Shown here: positions 6,690-13,869 of the stretch, in pieces | How the letters are laid out: each line of letters opens with the position of its first letter | Numbering within the stretch: the first letter of the stretch is position 1 | The notes under the pieces: generated by a model | Told to the model about the DNA's origin: nothing | The model's input: the letters and a program-made list of their open reading frames with translations, nothing else | The model's database searches: none | DNA from: Desulfobacteraceae bacterium UBA2771 | GTDB lineage: Bacteria; Desulfobacterota; Desulfobacteria; Desulfobacterales; Desulfosarcinaceae | Reading direction: 5' to 3' | NCBI GenBank assembly: GCA_002352605.1 | Contig: DEIP01000149.1 | Span: 1-28,824 of the forward strand | DNA length: 28,824 bases | Made by a program: the position numbers and the translations under genes

Positions 6690-6793
6690 TTGAAGACCTC
6701 GCTGAAATTGCTCTTACGGTTTTAAAACAAAGGGAAATCATTAAACGGATTCGATGGAGTGTCTATCGGCCTATCAGAAAAAACAACCAATAG
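6278..6793 (+). CDS. Alternative rightward ORF overlapping the antisense gene
   Basis: This 171-residue frame has an AGGAG Shine-Dalgarno about 11 nt before ATG 6278. Its C-terminal half reads plausibly (SFEDLAEIALTVLKQREIIK), and the last ~100 bases extend beyond the antisense gene. Its N-terminal 60 residues are rich in His, Pro and Cys, as shadow frames often are. It is in line with the operon direction and ends 13 nt before the next gene's ATG. Either this or 6042-6689 is the real gene, or both are. The family is not recognised. Confidence 0.35.
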   Translation: MNRQEFDCLCHENKTHPPCKGIEPHHPTTFPPDNTLSLRPETQFPACISRRPDEISPEDFLRYVKAVSPSAYEPLLAVVTDREAWANFRRTVAEDFYTGASSSFLERMPLYPLCFGEPRGMPRQTSVVYSKTHRLISFEDLAEIALTVLKQREIIKRIRWSVYRPIRKNNQ

Positions 6794-6799
6794 CAAAGG
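6784..6799 (+). repeat. Right copy of 16-bp direct repeat flanking a cassette
   Basis: CAACCAATAGCAAAGG, one mismatch from 5951-5966. Like the left copy it contains a TAG stop and leads into a Shine-Dalgarno, here that of the gene at 6807. Confidence 0.6.
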
Positions 6800-6806
6800 T
6801 GGAGAG

Positions 6807-7412
6807 ATGGAAATCGCTCAAATGACAGACGTGGAATGTCAGGACCTGGAACACCTGGAAAAGGTTGTTGAAGACAATATGGTTTCGTGGATGAAGGTAG
6901 GGTTTGCCTTGAAGGAGATCCGGGACCGGAAATTGTACCGGACAAAGTATTCAACCTTCGAGCAATACACGAAAGACCGTTTCGATTGCGCCCGCTCGAC
7001 AGCGTATCAGTACCTGTCCGGCATTTCGGTAATCGAAAATGTCCGCAATGCGGACAAAAGTTTTCCCGTGCTGCCTGAAAAAGAGGCGTTGGTTCGTCCG
7101 TTGACCCGGTTGGAGCCGAATGAACAACCCAGGGCATGGGGGATGGCTATCAAGCGAGCCCTTGACACCGGTTCCGAAGGTATTCTCACCAAACACGTTG
7201 TATGGGCCGTCGAGTGTTTGCGCGGTGAACCAATCGAGAAGGTCAAGACTCGTATCTCAACGAGTACGGGAGATCTTCCAGATGAATTCCGTGACGCATT
7301 TCGATCGATCACAGAAAGTATTTTTGCAGCCAGAACAAACCGATTCAAGGGTATTGACCGAAAAAAGATGGTTGAAATCCTGGATGGTCTGAAGCGGTTA
7401 CTTGAGGGGTGA
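6807..7412 (+). CDS. ParB/HTH-like phage DNA-binding protein
   Basis: The 201-residue protein begins at ATG 6807 after GGTGGAG; the frame is open upstream to 6759 but lacks a ribosome site there. The first half contains GFALKEIRDRKLYRTKYSTF and EQYTKDRFDCARSTAYQYLS, a pattern seen in helix-turn-helix proteins that read 'how many ways to act' segments before a DNA-binding helix (DUF3102/ParB-type). RPLTRLEPNEQPRAWGMAIK (about 99-118) resembles the ParB-like middle region found in plasmid and phage replication proteins. It lies directly before the transposase gene and overlaps a possible GTG start of that gene. The role may be regulation of, or help for, transposition, which is inferred from position only. 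Confidence 0.65.
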   Translation: MEIAQMTDVECQDLEHLEKVVEDNMVSWMKVGFALKEIRDRKLYRTKYSTFEQYTKDRFDCARSTAYQYLSGISVIENVRNADKSFPVLPEKEALVRPLTRLEPNEQPRAWGMAIKRALDTGSEGILTKHVVWAVECLRGEPIEKVKTRISTSTGDLPDEFRDAFRSITESIFAARTNRFKGIDRKKMVEILDGLKRLLEG

Positions 7413-7414
7413 TC

Positions 7415-9556
7415 ATGAAGACTGGGGAGACACTTTCCATACAAGAAATCAACCGGGTTTCCGGCGTCAGTGTGCGGGTGTTACAGCTTCGCGCATCAAA
7501 GGAAAAATGGTCATGTGTCGATCTGCCAGGCAGGGGCCGTGGCGGAAGAATCCGGTGTTACAATATAGACCATCTGCCGGAAGACATCCGTCTCCTTTAT
7601 AATAAAGAGGTGGTTTGTAACCTACCTACCGAATCTAACACCCATCTCCTTGCAACATCACCGGTAAAAACACCGGTCATGGCAATGAGCGTGCCCCAAA
7701 AGATTAAATTCGCCGCCAAGACCGATTTATTGCTGCATTACACCAGCGCCGTGGCCGGTGCCGGCCACGGCAAAAAGACAACGGCGCGGGACAACTTCAT
7801 GCTGGCCTACAACAACGGCCTGATCTACCGGGAAATTTTTGCCATCGTCGGTGAGGTTTCCTGGAAGACCATCGAAGGTTGGAAACGCACCGTGCGTGCC
7901 GGCGGGAACCTGGCCGACCGGCGCGGGAAAGCGCGCAAGGGGAAACGGATTATTACCGCCCAACAGGCGACCATTCTGATGCAGGTGGCCCTACATCCCA
8001 ATGCATTGCTGATATCGGAGGCAACCCGTGAGGCAAAGCGCCGGATGGCCGCCGCAGGAATCGATAACGGCCACAACCCGTCGACGTACCGGCGCTGGCT
8101 GACTGATTTCAAGGAACACAATTATGATATCTGGTGCTTTCAGCGCGGCGGGAAGAAACGCTGGAATGATGAGTGCTGCCTTTCCATCGACCGCAACCCG
8201 GAGTTGATCAATGTCGGCGACGTGCTGGTGGCTGACGGCCACACACTGAATTTCAATACGCTTAACCCGTGGACCGGCAAGCCTCAGCGCATGACGCTGA
8301 TCACATTTTTTGACATGCGGTCGAACATGCCGTGCGGATGGGAGATCATGCCAACGGAGAACACGGCTGCGATATCATCTGCGCTTCGCCGGGCGATTCT
8401 GTTTCTTGGTAAAATTCCACGCGTCGTCTACCTGGATAACGGGCGGGCGTTCAAGGGCAACTATTTCACCGGCACCGATCTCGAGCAGGCAGGCCTGTCA
8501 GGCATTTACGAGCAACTTGGCATCCAGACCGTATTCGCATGGGCCTATCATGGCCAGTCAAAAACAGTGGAACGTTTTTTTGGGACACTTGCGGAGCTTG
8601 AGAGAAAGGCACCGACCTACACCGGAACCAGCATTGTGAAAAAACCGCCGCGCATGAACCGCGGAGAGAAATTGCACCGCAAGGTCTTCGACAAAGTCGT
8701 CGGCGGAGAATACCTGACCTTGGAAATGACCCATCAGGTGATCGCCGGCTGGTTCGATGAGTATGCCCATCGGCCTCAGGAACGCAGTAAATATCTGAAG
8801 GGATGGGCTCCTATGGATCTGTTTTCGCCAGGGCGCGGCCAGGGGATTGATCCTGTAGAACTGACCGCGTTGATGTGGGCCAGGAAAGGCGCGGTTATTC
8901 GTGCCAGCCGGATATCCCACATGGGCCGCTATTACTATCACAATAATTTATACGGCCGGCATCACCAGGTGGAGGTGCGTTACGACCTGCAAGACCCAAG
9001 CTATATCGCCGTTTACGAAAATGGCGAGTTCGTCTGTATCGCTACGGAACAAGACCAGATCCACCCGATGGCCACTCATTTGGGCACGGATAAGGATCGC
9101 GCCAAATTGTCCGAATACTGTGAAATAAAGGGGCATCAATTTAAGATAGCCAGTGGGTTGTCTCAGCAATTATTGGAAAAAGAGGTGCTCCCGGCCCATC
9201 AACAGCAATTGGCAAGGGACGGTGTCTCTCCGACAGGACCCTCCCCTACCCCGTTAGAACCGGAACCCAAGCAGCTCACAGCCGCCGATGAGAAACGGAT
9301 TGAAGCGGAAGCGGCCGAGTATTTTGAGCAAAATGAGAAGGAAGAGACCAACGTATTTACCGAACTGGAAGGGATGGAGGATCTGGATAAATACGAGCAG
9401 CTCCTCAAGCTGGATGCCCGCCAGGTGATGATTCCGAAACAGTGGCTGGCCTTCATGCGTTATTTCGAGCAGACGCCGCAATATAAGAGCCTGGAAAAGA
9501 GCGATTATTGGGAAGAGATCCGGGCTGCAGAAGCTGCGATGGCAAGGGCAATATAA
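7415..9556 (+). CDS. Mu A-like DDE transposase
   Basis: The 713-residue protein (Mu A is 663) is the strand-transfer enzyme that joins phage ends to target DNA for both integration and replicative transposition. An N-terminal winged/MerR-like DNA-binding domain (ETLSIQEINRVSGVSVRVLQ; RGRGGRIRCYNIDHLP) is followed by Mu end-binding HTH domains (about 95-230). The rve catalytic core has the DDE triad D274 (LVADGHT), D341 (YLDNGRAF) and E386 (KTVERFFGT); the spacing 67/45 is close to Mu A. A C-terminal beta-barrel and a charged tail rich in Glu that would contact MuB complete it. ATG 7415 has GAGGGG 5 nt upstream and is preferred over the in-frame GTG at 7409. Confidence 0.96.
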   Translation: MKTGETLSIQEINRVSGVSVRVLQLRASKEKWSCVDLPGRGRGGRIRCYNIDHLPEDIRLLYNKEVVCNLPTESNTHLLATSPVKTPVMAMSVPQKIKFAAKTDLLLHYTSAVAGAGHGKKTTARDNFMLAYNNGLIYREIFAIVGEVSWKTIEGWKRTVRAGGNLADRRGKARKGKRIITAQQATILMQVALHPNALLISEATREAKRRMAAAGIDNGHNPSTYRRWLTDFKEHNYDIWCFQRGGKKRWNDECCLSIDRNPELINVGDVLVADGHTLNFNTLNPWTGKPQRMTLITFFDMRSNMPCGWEIMPTENTAAISSALRRAILFLGKIPRVVYLDNGRAFKGNYFTGTDLEQAGLSGIYEQLGIQTVFAWAYHGQSKTVERFFGTLAELERKAPTYTGTSIVKKPPRMNRGEKLHRKVFDKVVGGEYLTLEMTHQVIAGWFDEYAHRPQERSKYLKGWAPMDLFSPGRGQGIDPVELTALMWARKGAVIRASRISHMGRYYYHNNLYGRHHQVEVRYDLQDPSYIAVYENGEFVCIATEQDQIHPMATHLGTDKDRAKLSEYCEIKGHQFKIASGLSQQLLEKEVLPAHQQQLARDGVSPTGPSPTPLEPEPKQLTAADEKRIEAEAAEYFEQNEKEETNVFTELEGMEDLDKYEQLLKLDARQVMIPKQWLAFMRYFEQTPQYKSLEKSDYWEEIRAAEAAMARAI

Positions 9557-9586
9557 GTTTTCCTACTGGAAAAAAAAGGAGAGATG

Positions 9587-10333
9587 ATGGCACTTACAAT
9601 GTCAAAGACGGAATTTATTCAAACGCAGAACGTGCGGAACGTTGTACTGATGATGGACGATATCCGAATGGACATCGACGAGGGTCGGTTCGGCGTGGTG
9701 TGCGGCGGCGCCGGTCTCGGCAAGTCCAGGACCATCAAGTGGTTTCACTCCAACAACACCGACACGGTTTATATTGAATCAACCGCTATTTGGTATTCCA
9801 GCGAGCTTGAGTTCCTACGGGATTTTTGCCGGGAACTTGGGATCGAGGATGTTGCCAAGCGCAAGGGCCGTTGTTTCCGTGACATCGTCGACCATCTTTT
9901 TGAAAATCCGGACACCATCATTCTCATCGACGAGGTGGACCGGTTGAAAAACATGCATCTGGAGTTGATGAGAGACATCACCCGAATGACCCTTTGTCCC
10001 ATCGTATTGATCGGGGAACGGAAACTCCTTCCTTTTATGCAGCGAAACGAGCGGGTTTGGACGCGGACATTCGAGCCGGTGATGTTCAAGCCGATGAAAC
10101 AGAGCGACGTGATCATCTACGCCAAGGACGCCGTTGGTGTGCAGATCAGCGCCGATATCGCCAACATCCTCCATAAGACCAGTACCAAGAATACATCAGA
10201 CGGCAACTTCCGCCTGGTAAAACGCGCATTGCAATACTGCGTTCAGTACGCCAATGCCAAAAACACCGATGAAGTCACGCCCGACATCGCCACCGCTTCC
10301 ATCAAATCAGCCATCAGATGGGCCAAGAATTAG
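9587..10333 (+). CDS. Mu B-like transposition target-selection ATPase
   Basis: The 248-residue AAA+ ATPase lies 30 nt after the transposase. Walker A is GGAGLGKS (40-47) and Walker B TIILIDEVD (110-118), followed by a sensor-like CPIVLIGERKL strand. The C-terminal ~60 residues form the helical Mu B C-terminal region. MuB binds DNA, coats target sites and activates MuA, and gives target immunity. Tandem ATGs at 9584 and 9587 are possible; the AGGAG at 9577-9581 is better spaced for 9587. There is no N-terminal HTH as long as in Mu B (312 residues), so it belongs to the shorter IstB/TniB-like form. Confidence 0.93.
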   Translation: MALTMSKTEFIQTQNVRNVVLMMDDIRMDIDEGRFGVVCGGAGLGKSRTIKWFHSNNTDTVYIESTAIWYSSELEFLRDFCRELGIEDVAKRKGRCFRDIVDHLFENPDTIILIDEVDRLKNMHLELMRDITRMTLCPIVLIGERKLLPFMQRNERVWTRTFEPVMFKPMKQSDVIIYAKDAVGVQISADIANILHKTSTKNTSDGNFRLVKRALQYCVQYANAKNTDEVTPDIATASIKSAIRWAKN

Positions 10334-10342
10334 GGGGTTGCC

Positions 10343-10939
10343 ATGCAAAAGTCTTTTGCTCAGCGCATGCGGGATGTGATGCGGATCGACCTGAAGGGCC
10401 GGGATGAGGTCTCCTATCAGGACATCGCCCTTCGTTTGGATCTTGTATCAAATAAGGAGAAACAGCCGATATACCGGTCCATGCGCGATTTCATGAAGCG
10501 CAATGAAGTTGTCCGCCTTCGGCCGGGCGTTTTCAGGTACGACGGCAAGAAATACGATCCACGCCCGGCCACGAAAACACACTGCATGTATCGCCTGATC
10601 CGTGCCAACCGCCGCGGCACCATTGGGGTAGACGACCTGATGGCCAACTGCCAGGTCGAGAAAAGTACGGCCCAGGAATATCTCAGGTTGCTTGTCCGCC
10701 GAGGGATGATGAGACGGATTCCCATGCCGAAAAACCGGCCGCCAAAATACCAGATGATCGATGATCCGGGCCCAAATCTGGTTAAAAACGACGAGAACGC
10801 GGAGAAGCTTCGGCGGATCCGAGGATTAAAGACCCTGGCCAGGGAGGCTATGGACGCCATCCAGGAGGGCCTGGATGTTGCCGTGGCGGCGGTTGAATCG
10901 ATTGAGGGCGAGCTTTCGGAGGAAATGTCAGATGAATGA
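10343..10939 (+). CDS. Winged-helix-like early phage protein
   Basis: The 198-residue basic protein starts 9 nt after mu B (AGGGGG Shine-Dalgarno). Two tandem winged-helix-like units are visible. The first (about 20-70) contains YQDIALRLDLVSNKEKQPIY and ends VVRLRPGVFRYDGK. The second (about 80-135) contains IGVDDLMANCQVEKSTAQEY and the RRIPMPKNRPPKYQM wing. The C-terminal 50 residues look helical. It is probably a sequence-specific DNA-binding protein of the early operon; exact role unknown. It overlaps the next gene by 8 nt. Confidence 0.75.
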   Translation: MQKSFAQRMRDVMRIDLKGRDEVSYQDIALRLDLVSNKEKQPIYRSMRDFMKRNEVVRLRPGVFRYDGKKYDPRPATKTHCMYRLIRANRRGTIGVDDLMANCQVEKSTAQEYLRLLVRRGMMRRIPMPKNRPPKYQMIDDPGPNLVKNDENAEKLRRIRGLKTLAREAMDAIQEGLDVAVAAVESIEGELSEEMSDE

Positions 10940-11345
10940 TGCGCAATGGGATGCCGTAGAAGAACGGCTCTGTAGCTTTTACGGCCATGTCTGCCTGGAC
11001 TGCGACGGATATCGATTGAAGTTGAGATTGAGCCGGATATCAACATTTAAAAACGCCATCACCTTTTATGTGAACGGCGTACTGGAAGGGGGATGGTTTC
11101 TATCTGATTGTGAGGAACGGCGGCGGTTTTTCAGGCCGGCCGCCACATATCTATGGAGTACAAAAAACCGCTGCGTGTTCAACAAGATGTCTAAGAAAAC
11201 GCTGAAAGCAATGAATATTGATCCCAACAAAAAGAGCACGTTTTTCTATTCCTCTTGGTGCAACTTCAAGAGCATGCGCCGTCACCTTGAGAAAAACAAC
11301 TCATCCATAACCCTCATTGAAGAGGAACAAAAGGAGGCCGTATGA
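10932..11345 (+). CDS. Hypothetical early phage protein
   Basis: The 137-residue product starts at ATG 10932 inside the end of the previous gene (8-nt overlap, AGGAAATG-type ribosome site). It has a Cys-containing beta-rich first half (HVCLDCDGYRLKLRLS; ITFYVNGVLEGGWFLSD) and a basic second half (FNKMSKKTLKAMNI). No known domain was recognised. It sits in a chain of coupled small genes between mu B and gemA, so it belongs to the early functions. Confidence 0.7.
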   Translation: MNDAQWDAVEERLCSFYGHVCLDCDGYRLKLRLSRISTFKNAITFYVNGVLEGGWFLSDCEERRRFFRPAATYLWSTKNRCVFNKMSKKTLKAMNIDPNKKSTFFYSSWCNFKSMRRHLEKNNSSITLIEEEQKEAV

Positions 11346-11563
11346 AATCATTTCTTGGCAAATCCGCTATGTTTTCGAGATCTCCAGGGCCCGGGATCCA
11401 GTTGGAGCGGGCGATCCTGTGCTTCAACTGTGAAACCGTATCCGAACAGTACAAAGATGGGAACTGCCGTCACTGCGGATCGTCATCCACGGTGAACCTT
11501 TCCAGGATTATCCCCAGGCCTTCCCTGCCGGTCGATATCATAGATCCCGCAAGGAGGGCATGA
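11342..11563 (+). CDS. Small zinc-ribbon protein
   Basis: The 73-residue protein has a four-cysteine zinc-ribbon: C27-FN-C30 and C42-RH-C45. ATGA overlaps with both neighbours (11342-11345 and 11560-11563) show translational coupling. The zinc knuckle suggests nucleic-acid or protein binding; function unknown. Confidence 0.72.
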   Translation: MKSFLGKSAMFSRSPGPGIQLERAILCFNCETVSEQYKDGNCRHCGSSSTVNLSRIIPRPSLPVDIIDPARRA

Positions 11564-11976
11564 TGCCGATTAATAAAAAACAGATTTCCATGTTTCATAC
11601 GGCCAAGGCCCAGGTAGGGATGACGGCCGACGAGAAAGAGGCTCTGCTGAGCGGCCTTGGTGTCACATCAACCAAGGAACTGACCCAGGATATGTTCGAC
11701 CAGGCCATATTGCACTTTGAGCGCATGGGTTTTACGCATACGAATAAATTTTATCGACCGGCAGGCAGTAAAAAACGATTGATATCAAAGATCGTCGCCA
11801 TCCGCGAAGACATCGGCGTCAAGGATTCATACATCGACGCCATCGCTCAGAACATGTTTAAAAACAAGAAAGGCACACCGATCGGATCTTATCGGTGGTG
11901 CACCGCTCAGCAACTGCATAAACTCGTTGCAGCACTATCCTATCACCAGAATCGCCAGAAAAAGGCATCCAGATGA
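11560..11976 (+). CDS. gemA: GemA-like protein (Mu gp16 family, DUF1018)
   Basis: The 138-residue protein matches the GemA family of Mu-like phages. It opens NKKQISMFHTAKAQVGMTAD, continues with GLGVTSTKELTQDMFDQAIL, and has a C-terminal helical part (RWCTAQQLHKLVAALSYHQN). In Mu, GemA affects host gene expression and DNA topology through gyrase. ATG 11560 overlaps the preceding stop; a second ATG at 11563 is better spaced from AAGGAGG (11551-11557). It ends in an ATGA overlap with the next gene. Confidence 0.88.
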   Translation: MMPINKKQISMFHTAKAQVGMTADEKEALLSGLGVTSTKELTQDMFDQAILHFERMGFTHTNKFYRPAGSKKRLISKIVAIREDIGVKDSYIDAIAQNMFKNKKGTPIGSYRWCTAQQLHKLVAALSYHQNRQKKASR

Positions 11977-12344
11977 TCCGGCTGTCGTTGCATTTTTGCG
12001 ACAACTGGCTGATCCGGGTCGGGAACTGGCCCACTGAGGCGTTGATTCAAAAGGTGTTGCGCGAGTCTGTGCCTGTGCATCCGTGCCGGAACCTTTTCGA
12101 TCGGGACGGAAACAGTTACCGGGTTTTTGCCATATATTGGCACCCCGACCTGGACGTGGTGATCAAGGTCGATGAATACGCCGGCAGAGCCATTACCGTG
12201 CTCAGCCGCGAGAATTACAACCAGCGGAACGGGCAGACCGGAGGTAAAATAAATCATGGAAAAAAGAAAAAACCAAAAGGCCGACGATCGGCTTTTTTAC
12301 ATCGGCGTGCTTACAAGCGAGCAATGCCAGTGCGAACGGATTAA
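11973..12344 (+). CDS. Hypothetical early phage protein
   Basis: The 123-residue product starts in an ATGA overlap with gemA. The first ~85 residues look globular (LSLHFCDNWLIRVGNWPTEA; VFAIYWHPDLDVVIKVDEYA). The last ~35 are Lys/Arg-rich and lie over the start of the next gene in another frame (89-nt overlap). The basic tail may be an artefact of a lost stop or may truly be used in both frames. Family not recognised. Confidence 0.65.
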   Translation: MIRLSLHFCDNWLIRVGNWPTEALIQKVLRESVPVHPCRNLFDRDGNSYRVFAIYWHPDLDVVIKVDEYAGRAITVLSRENYNQRNGQTGGKINHGKKKKPKGRRSAFLHRRAYKRAMPVRTD

Positions 12345-12477
12345 AAAACAGGGCCGGGCCCTGTGTTTCGGGTGCTTTATCAAGTTGCCCGGGGACCTTG
12401 CACGTGCACTGTACCGGCCCATCGGCGCCGGGTTCGAGGCAGCTTACGACGACTGCTGTCGCTATCTGAACGAATAA
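12256..12477 (+). CDS. Small cysteine-rich phage protein
   Basis: The 73-residue product has a zinc-type cysteine set C24-Q-C26 and C37-FG-C40 plus a CC pair at 67-68. GGAGGT lies about 11 nt before ATG 12256, rather far. It overlaps the preceding gene by 89 nt. The C-terminal part (FIKLPGDLARALYRPIGAGF) reads like a helical protein. A DNA- or protein-binding early factor is plausible; not identified. Confidence 0.65.
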   Translation: MEKRKNQKADDRLFYIGVLTSEQCQCERIKKQGRALCFGCFIKLPGDLARALYRPIGAGFEAAYDDCCRYLNE

Positions 12478-12491
12478 CAAGGAGAAACGGG

Positions 12492-12890
12492 ATGAGTATC
12501 AATCGGATGACCCCGGAGGATGTTGAAAAGGCAAGGACGCGCCTGTTGCTTGTGATGACACGGCATGCCGGACCCAACAAGAAAATCGGCATGGGTGAAT
12601 TATACGAACAGGTGTTCGATCGCCAGTATCATCATCGCATCAACGACACCAGGCAGCTGCGCTATATCATCACCAATCTGCGTAATGACGGGGTCCCCAT
12701 CGTCAGCAACTCATCCGCTACCAATGGCGGGTACTGGCTTGCCGCCAGTGCAAGTGAGATCACGCTGTATTGCGCGAAGGGCCAACGACAGGCCATCGGA
12801 ATGTTGGCCAGAATAGCTAAAATGAAAGATGTTTCCCTGCCGGAGTATCTCGGTCAGATGCGTCTGGAACTGGAGTCAAACGATGCGTAA
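12492..12890 (+). CDS. Winged-helix/HTH early phage protein
   Basis: The 132-residue protein starts at ATG 12492 after AAGGAG (12479-12484); the open frame further upstream is shadow of the preceding gene. A helix (MGELYEQVFDRQYHHRINDT) is followed by RQLRYIITNLRNDGVPIVSN and a GGYWLA wing, the pattern of a winged helix. The C-terminal helix resembles ALARIAKM-type repeat. Likely DNA binding. It overlaps gam by 8 nt. Confidence 0.72.
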   Translation: MSINRMTPEDVEKARTRLLLVMTRHAGPNKKIGMGELYEQVFDRQYHHRINDTRQLRYIITNLRNDGVPIVSNSSATNGGYWLAASASEITLYCAKGQRQAIGMLARIAKMKDVSLPEYLGQMRLELESNDA

Positions 12891-13344
12891 GCCACAAAAC
12901 GAACACCTTATGCGTGCCGAACAACTGCTTACCGATATTTCCTCTGCGATTGTTGCCAGGGATGATGCCGTAAAGAAGGCGAACGCTGAAATCGATGTCG
13001 TTAAAAGCCGCTACGCCGACGGTATCGACCGTGAGAAAAAGAAGATCATCGCCTTCGAAAAGCAGCTGGACCGGTTGGTGCGATCAAGCCGATCTGAAAT
13101 TCTCGGCGACGGGGACCGGGCCGATCTGCCCGGCGGTTCGGTTATGCTCAAGGAAGAGCGGCGGGTCAAGCGGATCAAGGGGATGCTGGATCGGTTGAAG
13201 GCCGCCGGCATGCAGTCCGCCATTAAAACGGCCAAGGAATACGTGAACTGGGACCGCGTAGAGATGTTCAATGACGGGATGCTTGAACGTCTTGGCACCG
13301 AACGGGTGTCGAAGACGATTTTCTCTTATGAGTTGAAGGGGTAG
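12883..13344 (+). CDS. gam: Mu Gam-like DNA end-binding protein (host nuclease inhibitor)
   Basis: The 153-residue protein (Mu Gam is 174) has a long N-terminal coiled region (residues ~5-70; DDAVKKANAEIDVVKSRYAD, DREKKKIIAFEKQLDRLV) and the family's DLPGGSVMLKEERRVKR strand-turn, followed by GMLDRLKAAGM and a final DRVEMF...VSKTIFSYELKG segment. Gam is a Ku-like dimer that binds DNA ends and protects phage DNA from host exonucleases. It starts inside the end of the previous gene and is the last gene of the early run; two terminator-like structures follow. Confidence 0.9.
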   Translation: MRKPQNEHLMRAEQLLTDISSAIVARDDAVKKANAEIDVVKSRYADGIDREKKKIIAFEKQLDRLVRSSRSEILGDGDRADLPGGSVMLKEERRVKRIKGMLDRLKAAGMQSAIKTAKEYVNWDRVEMFNDGMLERLGTERVSKTIFSYELKG

Positions 13345-13451
13345 ATGAATCCTGGGAGGTGCGGGTCGTTGAGACTCATGAACGATAATGAAATGCGCTT
13401 GACAAACCCATATGTTTTTGCGCACACTGGGTGCGTCAAAATTATGGTGCG

Positions 13452-13500
13452 CCCCCGTCCCTCGATGCAATCCGGCATCGAAAGGGGGTTTGTTGTTTTT
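13452..13500 (+). terminator. Intrinsic terminator after gam
   Basis: CCCCC (13452-13456) pairs with GGGGG (13484-13488), and TCGATGC (13462-13468) pairs with GCATCGA (13475-13481) around the loop AATCCG. Internal unpaired GTCCC and AA separate the two stems. A T-rich run (TTTGTTGTTTTT, 13489-13500) follows. It likely ends early transcription. Confidence 0.7.
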
Positions 13501-13511
13501 GGGCATTTTTG

Positions 13512-13590
13512 CGCGCCCGAGATGCCACGTATCGTGAGGTACGTGGGCGCTTCCATAAGCGTTGACACATCTCGGGCGCGTTCTTTTTTT
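13512..13590 (+). terminator. Second terminator with three-way-junction RNA fold
   Basis: A perfect 13-bp outer stem, CGCGCCCGAGATG (13512-13524) with CATCTCGGGCGCG (13568-13580), is followed by TTCTTTTTTT. It encloses two hairpins: CCACGTA/TACGTGG (13525-13531/13540-13546, 8-nt loop) and GCGCTT/AAGCGT (13547-13552/13557-13562, loop CCAT). The hairpins abut each other and the outer stem with only a 5-nt linker (13563-13567). This is more elaborate than an ordinary terminator and could be part of a structured RNA or an attenuator between early and middle genes. No clear promoter was found for it. Confidence 0.75.
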
Positions 13591-13632
13591 GCGCCTCCGC
13601 TGTCAAACCGTCTAAATTATGGAGGTGTACCA

Positions 13633-13869
13633 ATGGCAGACCTGCCGACTTCTCAAGCACCAACCGACCTTCTCGAGACCAACATTTGCCGCATGTGGAT
13701 GCTGCGTGATTTTTTAAACGGGATCGATCACGAACAGTTCCAATTTAGCGAGTCCGGAAACTGCGGGCTCATTCAACTCATGGATCAAACCATCGAAGAG
13801 ATGGAGCTGGCGATGGAACAGGTTTGTGAACTTTGGAGGAACAACAAAAAGGAGGTGGCTAATGGGTGA
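13633..13869 (+). CDS. Small acidic hypothetical protein
   Basis: The 78-residue product starts at ATG 13633 after GGAGG (13620-13624 region), the first gene after the two terminators. It is helical and acidic (NICRMWMLRDFLNGIDHEQF; LIQLMDQTIEEMELAMEQVC). The upstream open frame to 13345 covers the structured RNA and is not coding. It overlaps the BRO-N gene by 8 nt. Unrecognised; likely a middle-phase gene. Confidence 0.68.
   Translation: MADLPTSQAPTDLLETNICRMWMLRDFLNGIDHEQFQFSESGNCGLIQLMDQTIEEMELAMEQVCELWRNNKKEVANG

Noticed and set aside
7409..7417. GTG 7409 as start of the transposase
   Set aside because: ATG 7415 has better spacing from GAGGGG; GTG would only add two residues.
13399..13427. 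TTGACA at 13399 as promoter of a small RNA
   Set aside because: No acceptable -10 box at 16-18 bp (GCACAC at 17).
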